Assembly (NCBI GenBank): GCA_963665155.2
Contig: CAXXFI010000002.1
Coordinates: 1,302,001-1,366,000, forward strand
Source of the DNA: UBA1141 sp963665155
GTDB lineage: Bacteria > Chloroflexota > Dehalococcoidia > Lucifugimonadales > UBA3495
Reading direction: 5' to 3'
Length of the DNA stretch: 64,000 nt
Shown piece after piece: positions 45,112-54,218 of this stretch. Positions within the stretch are counted from its first letter, which is position 1; every line of letters begins with the position of its first letter. The notes beneath the pieces were generated by a model. That model worked only from the letters and a program-made list of their open reading frames with translations. It ran no database searches and was not told where the DNA came from. A program made the position numbers and the translations under genes.

Positions 45112-45210
45112 CCTTGCTAAAGTATCTAAACAAACTTTGGGATTGTCCTGTTACGTCCTGTTCGGGAAGTCCCCCTTTGTTAAAGGGGGATTTAGGGGGA
45201 TTTCGCTCGT
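45112..45210 (-). repeat. About 95-bp dispersed repeat, KGG type
   Basis: This second copy of the unit at 15541-15640 has AAAGTATCTAAACAAA and then the hairpin CCCCCTTTGTTAAAGGGGG. It lies between the dnaD-like gene and dnaB. Confidence 0.7.
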
Positions 45211-45269
45211 CGATCAGGCTATCAATCAGGTTTAATTGGCTACCGATCTTCCCGTCAATCCCCGCCCGG

Positions 45270-46628
45270 TCAGAAATCGCCAACCTCTAGGGCATCGAAG
45301 CGCACCAGGTTGTCCCGAAAGCGCATCTTCACGCTGCCAGTGGGCCCGTGGCGATGCTTGGACACGATTATTTCAGCCAAATTTTTGGGGTAATCCTTAT
45401 TGGGGAACTGTTGCTCCCATGTCTTTTCCGTGTAATAAAGATCTTCCCGGTGGATGAACATCACTATGTCCGCATCCTGCTCAATGCTCCCGCTCTCTCG
45501 AAGGTCGGAGAGCATGGGACGGTGGTCGGACCGCCCTTCCACCGCACGGCTTAGTTGAGAGCAAGCCAACACCGGAACTCTTAACTCCCTGGCCATGCCC
45601 TTGATGGAGCGGGAGATTTCGCTTATCTCTTGCACCCGGTTATCGCCGCGGCTCTTGCCCTGGATGAGTTGTAGGTAATCGATCACCAGGAAGTCCAGAC
45701 CGTGCTCCAGAGAAAGGCGCCTGGCTTTGCTCCGCATTTCCACCATGCCCTGGAACGGGGTATCGTCGATGAACACCGACAATTCCGATAGACGACCAAT
45801 CGAGTCGATGATTCGCTGCTCTTCGGCATCGTTGATCAAGTTGAGCCGCAACCGGTGGGCGTCGATCCCCGCATCGGCCGAGAGAATACGGAGAGCAAGT
45901 TGCTCCCGGCTCATCTCCAGGCTAAATATTCCGGCGACTGCCCCGGCTTGCACGGCATTCAGGCAGATGTTCACCGCCAAGGCGCTCTTACCCAAAGCGG
46001 GCCGAGCGCCAAGGATAATCATGTCCGACCGCTGTAAACCGCCCAACAGAAGGTCCAGGTTGTTGTAGCCGGTCATGACAGGCGCGCTGCCCTCAGCCAT
46101 CGGCTCGGCCAAGGCTGCCCGGTCTTCCAGGTATTGGTCGTAAATTTGCCTTAAACCAATGAAACCCCGGTCCGACTGACCCGAACGTACCTGGAACAAG
46201 ACATCTTCGGCTTGGCGCAGAGTATTCTCCACGTCTTCGGTGTCTTCATAGCCAATTGCCGATATTTTCGACGCAGCTTCTATCAGTCGCCGCATGGAAG
46301 AAGTGCGCGACACGGCTTGGGCGTAGAACTCCGCGTTCCCCGAAGTGGGAGTGATGGAAACCAGATGGCTCAGGTAGGCCATTCCGCCCACGGTTTCCAA
46401 GTGGTTGTTCCGCCCCAGTTCCCGAGCCAGCGTTACTTGGTCAATGCCTTCGTTCCGTTGGAACAGGGCGACACAAGCCGCAAAGCAAATCTGGTTTTTC
46501 TCGCGGTAGAAATCCTCGGGCTGGATCATGTGCCCGACCCGAAGGATAGAATCCCCATCGATCAACAGGGAACCGATTATCGATTCCTCTGCGTCTAGAT
46601 CGTGGGGAAGAAGCCGCTCCGCATACAT
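45270..46628 (-). CDS. dnaB: Replicative DNA helicase
   Basis: The 452-residue DnaB has an N-terminal primase-interacting domain (PHDLDAEESIIGSLLID) and a RecA-like helicase core with Walker A GARPALGKSALAVN, GIFSLEMSREQLALR, Walker B LDFLVIDYLQLI, and ACSQLSRAVEGRSDHRPMLSDLRESGSIEQDADIV. Both ends and length are normal. It follows rplI by three bases, a conserved bacterial pair. Confidence 0.96.
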   Translation of the reverse strand: MYAERLLPHDLDAEESIIGSLLIDGDSILRVGHMIQPEDFYREKNQICFAACVALFQRNEGIDQVTLARELGRNNHLETVGGMAYLSHLVSITPTSGNAEFYAQAVSRTSSMRRLIEAASKISAIGYEDTEDVENTLRQAEDVLFQVRSGQSDRGFIGLRQIYDQYLEDRAALAEPMAEGSAPVMTGYNNLDLLLGGLQRSDMIILGARPALGKSALAVNICLNAVQAGAVAGIFSLEMSREQLALRILSADAGIDAHRLRLNLINDAEEQRIIDSIGRLSELSVFIDDTPFQGMVEMRSKARRLSLEHGLDFLVIDYLQLIQGKSRGDNRVQEISEISRSIKGMARELRVPVLACSQLSRAVEGRSDHRPMLSDLRESGSIEQDADIVMFIHREDLYYTEKTWEQQFPNKDYPKNLAEIIVSKHRHGPTGSVKMRFRDNLVRFDALEVGDF

Positions 46629-46631
46629 CCC

Positions 46632-47081
46632 CTACTCCTCAACCTCCGCAACTATGTGAATGGTGGCTTCGATTTCGCTAGACCAGCGCAAGACAATATC
46701 GTACTCACCCGGTTCCCGAATGGGCTCGCCGGCTTCAACCAAACGGCGGTCGATTTCCCGGTCGACAGCGGTGCTCAGTTGGGCTGCCACTTGGGCACTG
46801 GTGATGGCGCCGTAATACCTGCCAGTGGGAGTTACTCGGCCCATGACGCTGATGTTGGTTCCATCCAAAGCCTTGGCGAGTTCTTCCATTACCTGGGTTT
46901 CCCGGATTCGGGTCACATCACCGGCGGCCTTGATTTTGTGCAAGCGCTTGAGTACTTCCGGGGTAGCCATCTCGGCCAAGCCTTGGGGAATCAAGTAGTT
47001 ACGGGCGTACCCGTCGGCGACTCGGCGCACTTCCCCGGCTCGGGCTTGATTGGCGACATCTTGGGTGAAAATGACTTCCAT
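46632..47081 (-). CDS. rplI: 50S ribosomal protein L9
   Basis: The 149-residue L9 starts with the conserved N-terminal domain MEVIFTQDVANQARAGEVRRVADGYARNYLIPQGLA in outline. A long helix and the C-terminal rRNA-binding domain (MGRVTPTGRYYGAITSAQVAAQL) follow. It is first in the rplI-dnaB-dnaD-loader operon. AAGGAATTAGTT precedes the ATG. Confidence 0.95.
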   Translation of the reverse strand: MEVIFTQDVANQARAGEVRRVADGYARNYLIPQGLAEMATPEVLKRLHKIKAAGDVTRIRETQVMEELAKALDGTNISVMGRVTPTGRYYGAITSAQVAAQLSTAVDREIDRRLVEAGEPIREPGEYDIVLRWSSEIEATIHIVAEVEE

Positions 47082-47550
47082 AACTAATTCCTTTGCCCTT
47101 CAAGGGCGCTTCCTGTAGAGTATTTGACTCCCGCAGCCACGCCACGGGGCCAATTATCAACCATTATAAAGGGTGAGCGCCATTGCTGGTAGCAAGCAAT
47201 GCCATTGCATGCTGCTGGCCAAGCCCTCAGAGACGGCTGTCAATCCCGTCTCTTTGGATTCGGAAGCGTGGCAACAACAAAACAGGCTCAAAAATACGAC
47301 CTCAACCCATTGGTCTGTCAAGGTGGAACATCCTGAGTTTCCATTTCTTGGGTCACCTATTTTTCAGTTCCAGACGATCTCGGCCTTCGACCCACCTGAC
47401 TCTTCCTTACACGACAATAGGCATAGATCAATGAAATAATAATCCACAAATCGTCACAAGTCCGATTGACTGCGACCGATGGCCTACTTAAAATCAGACG
47501 GTAATCGACTCGCAAGCCAACGCCAGTAATCCTACTTATTGGGAGTAACT
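47082..47550. other. Divergent intergenic region, no gene seen
   Basis: This interval lies between rplI and the TenA-like gene. Two overlapping 80-90-codon frames (47173-47439) lack ribosome sites and family resemblance. It probably holds both promoters; no operator or hairpin stands out. Confidence 0.45.
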
Positions 47551-48219
47551 TTGGGTTTTACCGAAGACATAGAACTAAAGGCGCTGCCAATCCGGCAGGC
47601 GATTCTATCCCACAAGTTTATTACCGGGGTAGGAGATGGCTCCCTTCCCGTGGAGAATTTCAAACATTACGTGAAACAAGACTACATTTACCTGATCGAC
47701 TACGCTCGGGTGTTGGCATTGGCGTCGGCCAAGTCTCCGGACCTGGAGACCATGGGCTGGTTTGCAGGACTATTGGACGAAACGCTGAGTGTCGAGATGG
47801 ACCTTCATCGACAATACTGCTCCGACTTCGGCATCACCCGCCAGGAGTTGGAAGCCACGGAGCCCGCTCCCACCACGGTTGCTTATACCAGCTTTTTGTT
47901 GAAGGTTGCACACCAAAGAACGTTTCCGGAGTTGGTGGCATCTCTATTGCCCTGTCAGCGCGGTTACTGGGAGATTGGCGTCCACCTTGCTGGATTAGGG
48001 GAACCGGAAAACGCGCCGCTTTATGCCCAGTGGATCAGGATGTATTCTTCGCCCGAGTTTGCCGAACTGGCCGAATCGATTCGCTCCCTGGCCAACCGAG
48101 TTGCAGAAGAACCGGCAAAGGGGCAAATCGCCGCCATGGAAGATGCTTATCTGACCAGCCTCCGCTTTGAGTTGAAATTTTGGGACATGGCGCAAAACTT
48201 GGAGGGCTGGCAGATTTGA
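47551..48219 (+). CDS. tenA: TenA/thiaminase II-family protein
   Basis: The 222-residue all-helical protein follows TenA: HKFITGVGDGSLPVENFKHYVKQDYIYLIDYARVLALA in outline, then LLPCQRGYWEIG with the active-site Cys, Tyr and Glu, and the final ELKFWDMAQ helix. TenA salvages the thiamin pyrimidine. No thi genes are adjacent. The TTG at 47551 is preferred because GGGAG lies five bases before it; the TTG at 47539 would put the ribosome site inside the gene. Confidence 0.88.
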   Translation: MGFTEDIELKALPIRQAILSHKFITGVGDGSLPVENFKHYVKQDYIYLIDYARVLALASAKSPDLETMGWFAGLLDETLSVEMDLHRQYCSDFGITRQELEATEPAPTTVAYTSFLLKVAHQRTFPELVASLLPCQRGYWEIGVHLAGLGEPENAPLYAQWIRMYSSPEFAELAESIRSLANRVAEEPAKGQIAAMEDAYLTSLRFELKFWDMAQNLEGWQI

Positions 48220-48468
48220 CCCCGAATGAAAGATTACCTGGCGAGCCTCCTGAGGCCGTATCCACGCGTTACGCATCCCGAGCGCTTTAAACCGCTCCAT
48301 GGGTTCGCCTATGGGTTGTTAGACCGGCTGGAATCTAACTTTTAAGCTGGTCGGACGGAACTCGCGGTCTCGATACTGAGGTTGAGAATGTCGAGCTATC
48401 GCGTCTTAGCATTAGGCTAGCTCCACGACCTAGCGGCTCAGCTCCCTCAGACTGATTAAGCGGGCTGA

Positions 48469-49194
48469 TCAGGTCTTCACGGCCCGAAAGACCAGGCAAG
48501 GCCAGGCAAAGTGAATATCGTCATACACTTCCTGGATTTCAAAGGCGTCCTTCACCGCCGAAGACGCACCTAGGAAGTCTCGCCGCAGCGACGCCGCATC
48601 CGCATCCGGGATGGCGGTGCGGGCCACCCAGCCGTTGAACTTTAGGTGGATGCTGGTGTGGACGCGGTCGACCATGTCGAGTCCCCTCTCGGTAACCAAC
48701 TCCTCAATTACCGACGCTTTTCGGTTCTCAATGTGGCTGTAGTCGCGCCGGAGTTCAATTTCCTCCAACCAGTCCCTAAGCGAGTCGTCTTCCGGAGCCA
48801 CGCTGTCCGCAATTAGCAAAGCGCCGCCTATTTTTAACACCCGGTGAGCCTCGGCTACAGTTGCTTGATAATCACCAAAGTGATGGGCAGCCATTCGGGA
48901 GGCGACAATGTCCAAAGACCCGCTGGCAAAGGGAAGAGATTCCGCCGGAGTCTGGCACAAGGTCAGGTTAGTCAGCCCCCTCTCAGCGCCGATGCGCCGG
49001 GCTTCCCTGAGCATCGGCGCCGCAGGGTCGGTGGCCACGGTCCGGTAGTCCAATTGGGCTATGTTAAACGCATTGAAACCCGCACCGGTGCCTAGGTCGA
49101 TAGCCCACTGGGAAGGAGTTGCGGCAGCGCCCATCAAGCCCCTGATTATCTCAAGACTGTTGTCACTGACATGTACCTGACATGTACCTGACAT
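48469..49194 (-). CDS. SAM-dependent methyltransferase
   Basis: The 241-residue class I methyltransferase has SAM motif I AIDLGTGAGFNAFNIAQ, a TVATDPAAPMLREA acidic loop, ESLPFASGSLDIVASRMAAHHF and AHRVLKIGGALLIADS. It is most like the UbiE/MenG or generic Methyltransf_11 group; the substrate is unknown. The N-terminus looks short for the family and is encoded by an 11-bp tandem repeat, so the original start may have been altered. Confidence 0.8.
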   Translation of the reverse strand: MSGTCQVHVSDNSLEIIRGLMGAAATPSQWAIDLGTGAGFNAFNIAQLDYRTVATDPAAPMLREARRIGAERGLTNLTLCQTPAESLPFASGSLDIVASRMAAHHFGDYQATVAEAHRVLKIGGALLIADSVAPEDDSLRDWLEEIELRRDYSHIENRKASVIEELVTERGLDMVDRVHTSIHLKFNGWVARTAIPDADAASLRRDFLGASSAVKDAFEIQEVYDDIHFAWPCLVFRAVKT

Positions 49195-49205
49195 GTACCT
49201 GACTG
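49171..49205. repeat. Three tandem 11-bp repeats (ACATGTACCTG)
   Basis: Three consecutive copies span the start of the methyltransferase gene. Each unit contains an ATG on the minus strand in a different frame, so a change in repeat number would shift the start codon. Confidence 0.7.
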
Positions 49206-49215
49206 ATGTACTGAT

Positions 49216-49260
49216 GTTTTCTTAACGTCGATTATCGAAGCGTTATTGAAACGTATTACA
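49216..49260. repeat. Two-block conserved motif, copy B
   Basis: The 25-base and 19-base blocks are identical to those at 17294-17346, with a 1-base spacer here. It lies 22 bases upstream of the methyltransferase start. Confidence 0.65.
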
Positions 49261-49371
49261 GTCGGCGGCCCTAGGGCCAAACGCGACCGTAGGCAGCGGG
49301 TCGTGGTCGGTACCTGTCTGGTTTTCGTCCATGTGGAAATGCTCCCTCAATTGCCGGGTCGACCTAAGATT

Positions 49372-49448
49372 TAATCGCTGGCTTATCCTGAAATGGTCGG
49401 TCCGTGAAATTAATCGCTGGCTTATCCTGAAATGATCGGTCCGTGAAG
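49372..49448. repeat. Two tandem 39-bp repeats
   Basis: Two copies of a 39-base unit that begins TAATCGCTGGCTTATCCTGA follow each other with only two or three differences. They lie between the methyltransferase gene and the terminator of the NHL gene. Confidence 0.7.
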
Positions 49449-49471
49449 TCCGTGGGCGCGAATAAAATGCG

Positions 49472-49516
49472 CAAAAAAACTGGCGCTTGAGGCGGTCCCA
49501 GCCGCTCCAAGCGCCA
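49472..49516 (-). terminator. Rho-independent terminator of the NHL gene
   Basis: On the minus strand TGGCGCTTG pairs with CAAGCGCCA in a GC-rich hairpin (49481-49515), followed by GTTTTTTTGCG. This is the expected structure just after the stop of the NHL-repeat gene at 49541. Confidence 0.85.
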
Positions 49517-49540
49517 GCCTGGTTGCCTAGCCGGATTTTC

Positions 49541-50599
49541 TTAGACCAGTACCGGTTCGGTGTGCTTCTGGTAAATCTGGAACCGGTGCCGCATCGTGTC
49601 GGCGATAATCACCCGACCATTATCATCCACCTTCACTGCCACGGGCGCCCACAGCACCTTCTCAGGGGTGAAGTCGCGCACGCCGTTGCGTTGGCGGATC
49701 ATTTCGGGGTTGGACTCGATCTTGGCCACGCCCCACTTGGAAAGGACGGCGTCGCCAGTGAACTCGGTGATAAACCGTCCGTCCGGAGTCAAGACCTGTA
49801 CCCGGTTATTCAGCCAATCGGCAATGTAGATGTCCCCATCCTTGTCGACAGCGACACCCGTGGGCCGATTGAACACGCCCACCGGTTTCTGGGTGCGGCG
49901 AATTCCGCCGTCGTTCCGGGCAGTGGAAGCATCGCCGCCAGTGCCGGGCTTGCCAAAACTGGCTAACCAGGTGCCATCGGCAGTGAATGATTGAATGCGG
50001 TCGTTGCGCCAATCGGCCACGAACACATTGCCTTCTTTATCGAGGCTTATCCCCCAAGGGGTATTGAATTGTCCAGGGCCCTGACCAAGGCTTCCCCACT
50101 GGCTCCGGTACTTGCCGTCCAGGGTGAATTTCTGCACCCGGTGGTTGCGGCTATCGACCACGTACATGACGTCGTCTCGAATTGTTATGCCTGCGGGCCG
50201 GTCTAGCTCGCCGTCGCCGGAGCCGTGAGTGCCCCAGTGGCTCACATATTCACCGTCTTTGTTGAATACGGTTATCCGGTGCAGGTATTCGTCGGAGACA
50301 TAGACGTTAGTGTCTTTGTCCAGCGAAATGGCCATGGGCCAAATGAATTGGCCGGGCCGCTCACCGTAGGACCCGAACTCGGTAATATATTCCTCTCCCT
50401 CGTCTCCCAACCGGAACATATTGATGCGGGTACCGTCCGCCCTAGATTCGTAGGACCGGTTCACCACATAGATTATCTCGTCGGGGGCTAGGGCGATGTC
50501 CATTGGATTCCGGAAACCGGTGCCCTGGAACTCGGAACGGCCAGCTACATAGCTGTAGGTGAACGTTCGGTCATTGATTCCCAAAAGAACGCTAGCCAC
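49541..50599 (-). CDS. NHL-repeat beta-propeller protein
   Basis: This 352-residue protein consists of about six NHL repeats with the pattern RPAGITIRDDVMYVVDSRNHRVQKF, TPWGISLDKEGNVFVADWRNDRIQSF and RPTGVAVDKDGDIYIADWLNNRVQVL. No signal peptide is seen. NHL propellers bind peptides or other ligands, and some act as lyases or hydrolases. AGGAGGTAGACC precedes the GTG start. The DUF1501 gene lies upstream on the same strand, and a terminator follows at 49472-49516. Confidence 0.85.
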   Translation of the reverse strand: MASVLLGINDRTFTYSYVAGRSEFQGTGFRNPMDIALAPDEIIYVVNRSYESRADGTRINMFRLGDEGEEYITEFGSYGERPGQFIWPMAISLDKDTNVYVSDEYLHRITVFNKDGEYVSHWGTHGSGDGELDRPAGITIRDDVMYVVDSRNHRVQKFTLDGKYRSQWGSLGQGPGQFNTPWGISLDKEGNVFVADWRNDRIQSFTADGTWLASFGKPGTGGDASTARNDGGIRRTQKPVGVFNRPTGVAVDKDGDIYIADWLNNRVQVLTPDGRFITEFTGDAVLSKWGVAKIESNPEMIRQRNGVRDFTPEKVLWAPVAVKVDDNGRVIIADTMRHRFQIYQKHTEPVLV

Positions 50600-50743
50600 G
50601 GTCTACCTCCTACAGAGTGTCGGCACCCCGGTCTGCAATTTCCATTCCCGGGGCGTCCATACCTAATATCTACTATTTGGTCCGGCCACTTGCTAGCCGG
50701 ACGGGGCGTATAGGCCCGAATTGGCCAAAACGCCTAGTTCAGC

Positions 50744-51880
50744 TTAGAGAAATCCGAGTTTTTCGAAGCTGCCGCCAACGATTGGTTTGGCGTCCAAGCC
50801 CATCCAGTCTTCCAACAAGGTTGTGTAAACGGAGCGGAAGTCGGTATTGTGCTGCAGGTTTCCGCCGTCTTCCAACTCGTTGGGCTTGAGAGACGGGTAC
50901 TGGCCATAGAGGCCGCCCTTAACGTTCTCACCCAGAACGAAGGCCACTCCGCCGGTGCCGTGGTCGGTCCCCGAACCATTATCCATGGCCCGTCGTCCAA
51001 ACTCGGAGTACAGCAGCATGGTTACGTTGTCGCCAATGTTTAGCTGGCGCATGTCCGCCATGTAAGAGTCTACGTTGACGGCTACGTCGTTCAACAAATT
51101 GGAATGCCCAACAGCCTGGTTGGCGTGAGTATCGAAAATGTTGTAGGGAGCGGTGGTGAAGAGCACTCGGGTGCCGAACTCGGCGTTGTGCACCTGCACC
51201 ATGTCCCGTAGGAAGCCGCCGATGTTGCCCATCATGTACTCGACTTCGGAGCTGTACTTGCCGGGGGCGGTGCCCAGAATGTCAGCACCCTTCATCGCTT
51301 CGATACCGGTGCGGCGGATGAAGTCATTTACGGCGCCTCTGCCGATGGCCGGGGCGTACATTCGACCGAAAAGGTCCAAAGCCTGGTCCCGTTCGTCTGC
51401 TTTTTCATAGTCGGTCAGCAACCCATAGTTGCTCAGGTCGCCGACGGATGCCACTGGAACGCCTTCCATGGCCAAGGAACGAGGCAATCCGCGCCCGAAG
51501 TTGACGCCGGTTAGCACGTTTTCGCCGTTGGGGTCGATGGCCTTTATGACCCGACCCAACCAGCCTTCCACGCCCAAAACATCTGGCTCACAGGTGGCCC
51601 AGATATCCATGGAGCGGAAGTGAGAAAGGCTGCCTTTGGGATAGCCAACGCCCTGAATTATAGCCAGCTTGCCTTCGTCCCAATATTTCTTGAAGGGGGC
51701 GAACGACGGGTGCAGACCCAGTTCATCGGTGATGTGGATAATCTGGTCTTCCGGAATACCCAAGGCCGGACGATAGTCGCGGTAGTTGGGGTCGTTGTAA
51801 GGAATCACCGTGTTCAAACCGTCGTTTCCTCCGGAGAGGGAAACTACTGCCAGAACAGGGTCTTTTTTTGTAGAAACCAT
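50744..51880 (-). CDS. DUF1501 protein
   Basis: The 378-residue protein has the DUF1501 signatures VVSLSGGNDGLNTVIPY, GVGYPKGSLSHFRSMDIWAT, LLYSEFGRRAMDNGSGTDHGTGGVAFVLGENV and a C-terminal LEDWMGL. The fold is alkaline phosphatase/sulfatase-like, but the reaction is not established. Members usually have a Tat signal; this one starts at MVSTKKD without one. It is in an operon with the upstream DUF1800 gene. GGAGG precedes the ATG. Confidence 0.88.
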   Translation of the reverse strand: MVSTKKDPVLAVVSLSGGNDGLNTVIPYNDPNYRDYRPALGIPEDQIIHITDELGLHPSFAPFKKYWDEGKLAIIQGVGYPKGSLSHFRSMDIWATCEPDVLGVEGWLGRVIKAIDPNGENVLTGVNFGRGLPRSLAMEGVPVASVGDLSNYGLLTDYEKADERDQALDLFGRMYAPAIGRGAVNDFIRRTGIEAMKGADILGTAPGKYSSEVEYMMGNIGGFLRDMVQVHNAEFGTRVLFTTAPYNIFDTHANQAVGHSNLLNDVAVNVDSYMADMRQLNIGDNVTMLLYSEFGRRAMDNGSGTDHGTGGVAFVLGENVKGGLYGQYPSLKPNELEDGGNLQHNTDFRSVYTTLLEDWMGLDAKPIVGGSFEKLGFL

Positions 51881-51981
51881 GGTCTTTCCTCCGTTTAATG
51901 TGAGTGCCCGTATATTAGTGACCGTCTAGTCATCTGCTTTCAGTGTCTACTGACTGGTAATTATTAGTGTTTAGTCCCTGG

Positions 51982-53406
51982 TTAACCGAACTGGAATTCG
52001 GAAGTGGTGGCAATCATTTGCAGGGTCTCGCCGGCCCTTCTGGCGAATTCGGCCTTCTCGGCGTCGCTGCCATGGCGCAATTCACCACCGGTGGAAAGGT
52101 GGGTGACCAACTCCCGTCGAGTCTCCTCAGCCACTGTCATGGGGCCGACAAGGTCCAAGCATCCGTCAACCATTTGATCGGCTGTCATGGTGTCGCCTTG
52201 GGACATCAGTCGCTCGATCAAAGACTTTACGCCGGGGAGGTCGGTGTCGCCCAACATGCCGGACGCAAAGTTAATCCGGTCGATCAAGCTGCCGCTGTTA
52301 ATCCATTCGGGGCCAGTATGCCAACCCTCTACCGTGGGCGGATTCAGCAGATCCAAGCCCATGTATTTGGGTTCCATCGCGACATAGAACAGACCGGCTT
52401 TCGGCTCGGTGTGGTCTTGGACCATGCGCATCGTGCCGATGACTACGTCGGTGGGACTCTTCACCTTGGCAAAGTGGACAGCCTCGGACTTAAAGAAGTC
52501 GGAAGTGAAGAGAACCCGGAGCATGGCGCCAATTTCGTAGCCGGAGTCAAAGTAGGCCTTCTCCAGCGCTTCGATTGCTGCCATATCTCGGGGGGCCTGC
52601 AGCCTCCAGGAAGGCACCTGCACATCGTCGGCCACAAAGAAGTCGTAAAGTTTTCGCGCAATAAAGCGGGCGGTGGCGGGCTGCTTGCAAACGATGTCCA
52701 CGATATCTTCGCCGTTCCAAGGTCCAGTCTCGCCCAAGAAAGTCTTGTCGCCGTCATCGTGGTCGGCTGGGTCGAAACGGAACTCGAAGGGGGTGCGGCC
52801 ATAAGGGAACACCGGGACGGTGGGAGCCAGGTTCCAACCGGTGAAAGCCCTGGCGCAAGCTTTTACATCGTCTTCGGAGTAATTGAACTCGCCGTCTTTC
52901 CCTACGCCCATGGAGAACAATTCCAACAACTCACGACCGTAGTTCTCGTTTACCGCAACCTTATGGCTCTCAATGTTGTCGAGGTAATAGAGCATGCATG
53001 GGTCGGTGGACAGCCACAGCAGCAGGTTCTTGAAATTACCCATGCCCATGTCCCGGAAGGTGGCATACTGCATGGCCGTGGTGCGGGCATTGTCTACCTT
53101 GTTATCCCCAGCGCACAGGATCATGTGCCAGAAGAGGGCCATCTTTTCTTTCAGTTGGTGCTTGTTGTTGATCATCCGGTAGACGATCTCGGTCTGGGGT
53201 GTTTCTATGGCCGCCGAATCAAAATACGAGGGATACGCCCGGTACATGAGGTCTTCGTCGACCCCAGGGGCGTCGCCGGGGGTTAGGTACTCTTCGACTA
53301 CGTTGTCGTAGCCTTGAGCCACCCTGGCTTCGATCTCGTCACGGCTTGCGCCAAACCCTGCCCGGCGCAAGAAGTGAGCCATCAATGCAATGTCTTTGTC
53401 CGCCAT
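51982..53406 (-). CDS. DUF1800 protein
   Basis: The 474-residue protein begins MADKDIALMAHFLRRAGFGA, has EKMALFWHMILCAGDNKV, GRELLELFSMGVGKDGEFNYSEDDVKACARAFTGW in outline, and PPTVEGWHTGPEWINSG. These mark DUF1800, which almost always neighbours DUF1501. The pair is thought to act together in the envelope, but the function is unknown. The ATG at 53406 follows AAGGAGGGAATTG. The 439-residue frame on the other strand is a shadow. Confidence 0.88.
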   Translation of the reverse strand: MADKDIALMAHFLRRAGFGASRDEIEARVAQGYDNVVEEYLTPGDAPGVDEDLMYRAYPSYFDSAAIETPQTEIVYRMINNKHQLKEKMALFWHMILCAGDNKVDNARTTAMQYATFRDMGMGNFKNLLLWLSTDPCMLYYLDNIESHKVAVNENYGRELLELFSMGVGKDGEFNYSEDDVKACARAFTGWNLAPTVPVFPYGRTPFEFRFDPADHDDGDKTFLGETGPWNGEDIVDIVCKQPATARFIARKLYDFFVADDVQVPSWRLQAPRDMAAIEALEKAYFDSGYEIGAMLRVLFTSDFFKSEAVHFAKVKSPTDVVIGTMRMVQDHTEPKAGLFYVAMEPKYMGLDLLNPPTVEGWHTGPEWINSGSLIDRINFASGMLGDTDLPGVKSLIERLMSQGDTMTADQMVDGCLDLVGPMTVAEETRRELVTHLSTGGELRHGSDAEKAEFARRAGETLQMIATTSEFQFG

Positions 53407-53409
53407 CAA

Positions 53410-53831
53410 TTCCCTCCTTCCTTCTTAAGACCACTTTGGACCACTAAATTAGGTATTCCACGCCTATCATCGGCAATTGCTTATCTCTGTTATTCAGCTA
53501 GTATACCGCTTGGTAAACCAACCAAAGGGGTTACAGGTTGAACAAAAGAGTGACAGGCACACTTGGCACGAGGCACAAGCACGCCCGAGATCCAACGTAA
53601 TAGTAGTTCTAGACAGATATTAAAGACCTTTGGCGCAGTGCTGTCAATCGTATTATCACAATAATGACAATAAGTTAATATTCGGTATCTTCTTGAACCG
53701 GTTTGCAAAGACCGGGTCGATTTCCTAGCAGTGGTTGACGTAGACTCCTGCCCGAACAAGTTCGCTTTGACAAGTAATTCAACGAATTGTCCATAATTAA
53801 TCGGAATATTTATCCGAAAGGGACAGACTGC
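53410..53831. other. Intergenic region
   Basis: This 422-bp AT-richer gap between two minus-strand genes has no supported gene, repeat or terminator. Confidence 0.4.
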
Positions 53832-54167
53832 CTAATCGTTGAAGAAAATATATGCGGCATCGGTGGTGGGCGTTAGGTCCCGGTGGGTATGGCCCCGGCC
53901 GGTTACGTCCTCCATCACTCGAGCATCGCCCGCCCGAAATATTTGCTTCGCACCGTCGCTGACGCCAATCTCAACCTCACCGGTCAGGTGGATAATCAGC
54001 CGCCGGTCAGGCAAGGGGTGGAAGTCCATGTTTCGCGGCTCCGGAAAGTGCTGAAACTGTACCTCTTTAAGGTTCTGAATGGTGCCCAACTCCGGTTGAA
54101 GCTTCACATCCAGTTCTTCAATGCGACTTTCCCCATCGTCCCCGGCGAATACGCGGAAAAAACTCAT
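53832..54167 (-). CDS. Small cupin-fold protein
   Basis: The 111-residue protein is similar in layout to the 5031 gene: FRVFAGDDGESRIEELDV, MDFHPLPDRRLIIHLTGEVEIGVSDG, ARVMEDVTGRGHTHRDL. It is probably a metal-binding cupin of unknown substrate. Its upstream side is adjacent to a truncated IS1182 copy, which begins 50 bp away. Confidence 0.6.
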   Translation of the reverse strand: MSFFRVFAGDDGESRIEELDVKLQPELGTIQNLKEVQFQHFPEPRNMDFHPLPDRRLIIHLTGEVEIGVSDGAKQIFRAGDARVMEDVTGRGHTHRDLTPTTDAAYIFFND

Positions 54168-54218
54168 AGCAAATCTCCCCAGGCGAACCTGCTCTTGCTT
54201 CTCGATTAGTGGCTAGGC

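Noticed and set aside
49372..49448. Tandem 39-bp repeats as a possible CRISPR
   Set aside because: The units are directly adjacent with no spacers and there are no cas genes.
51967..53286. 439-codon plus-strand frame
   Set aside because: Shadow of the DUF1800 gene, which has conserved motifs and a ribosome site.
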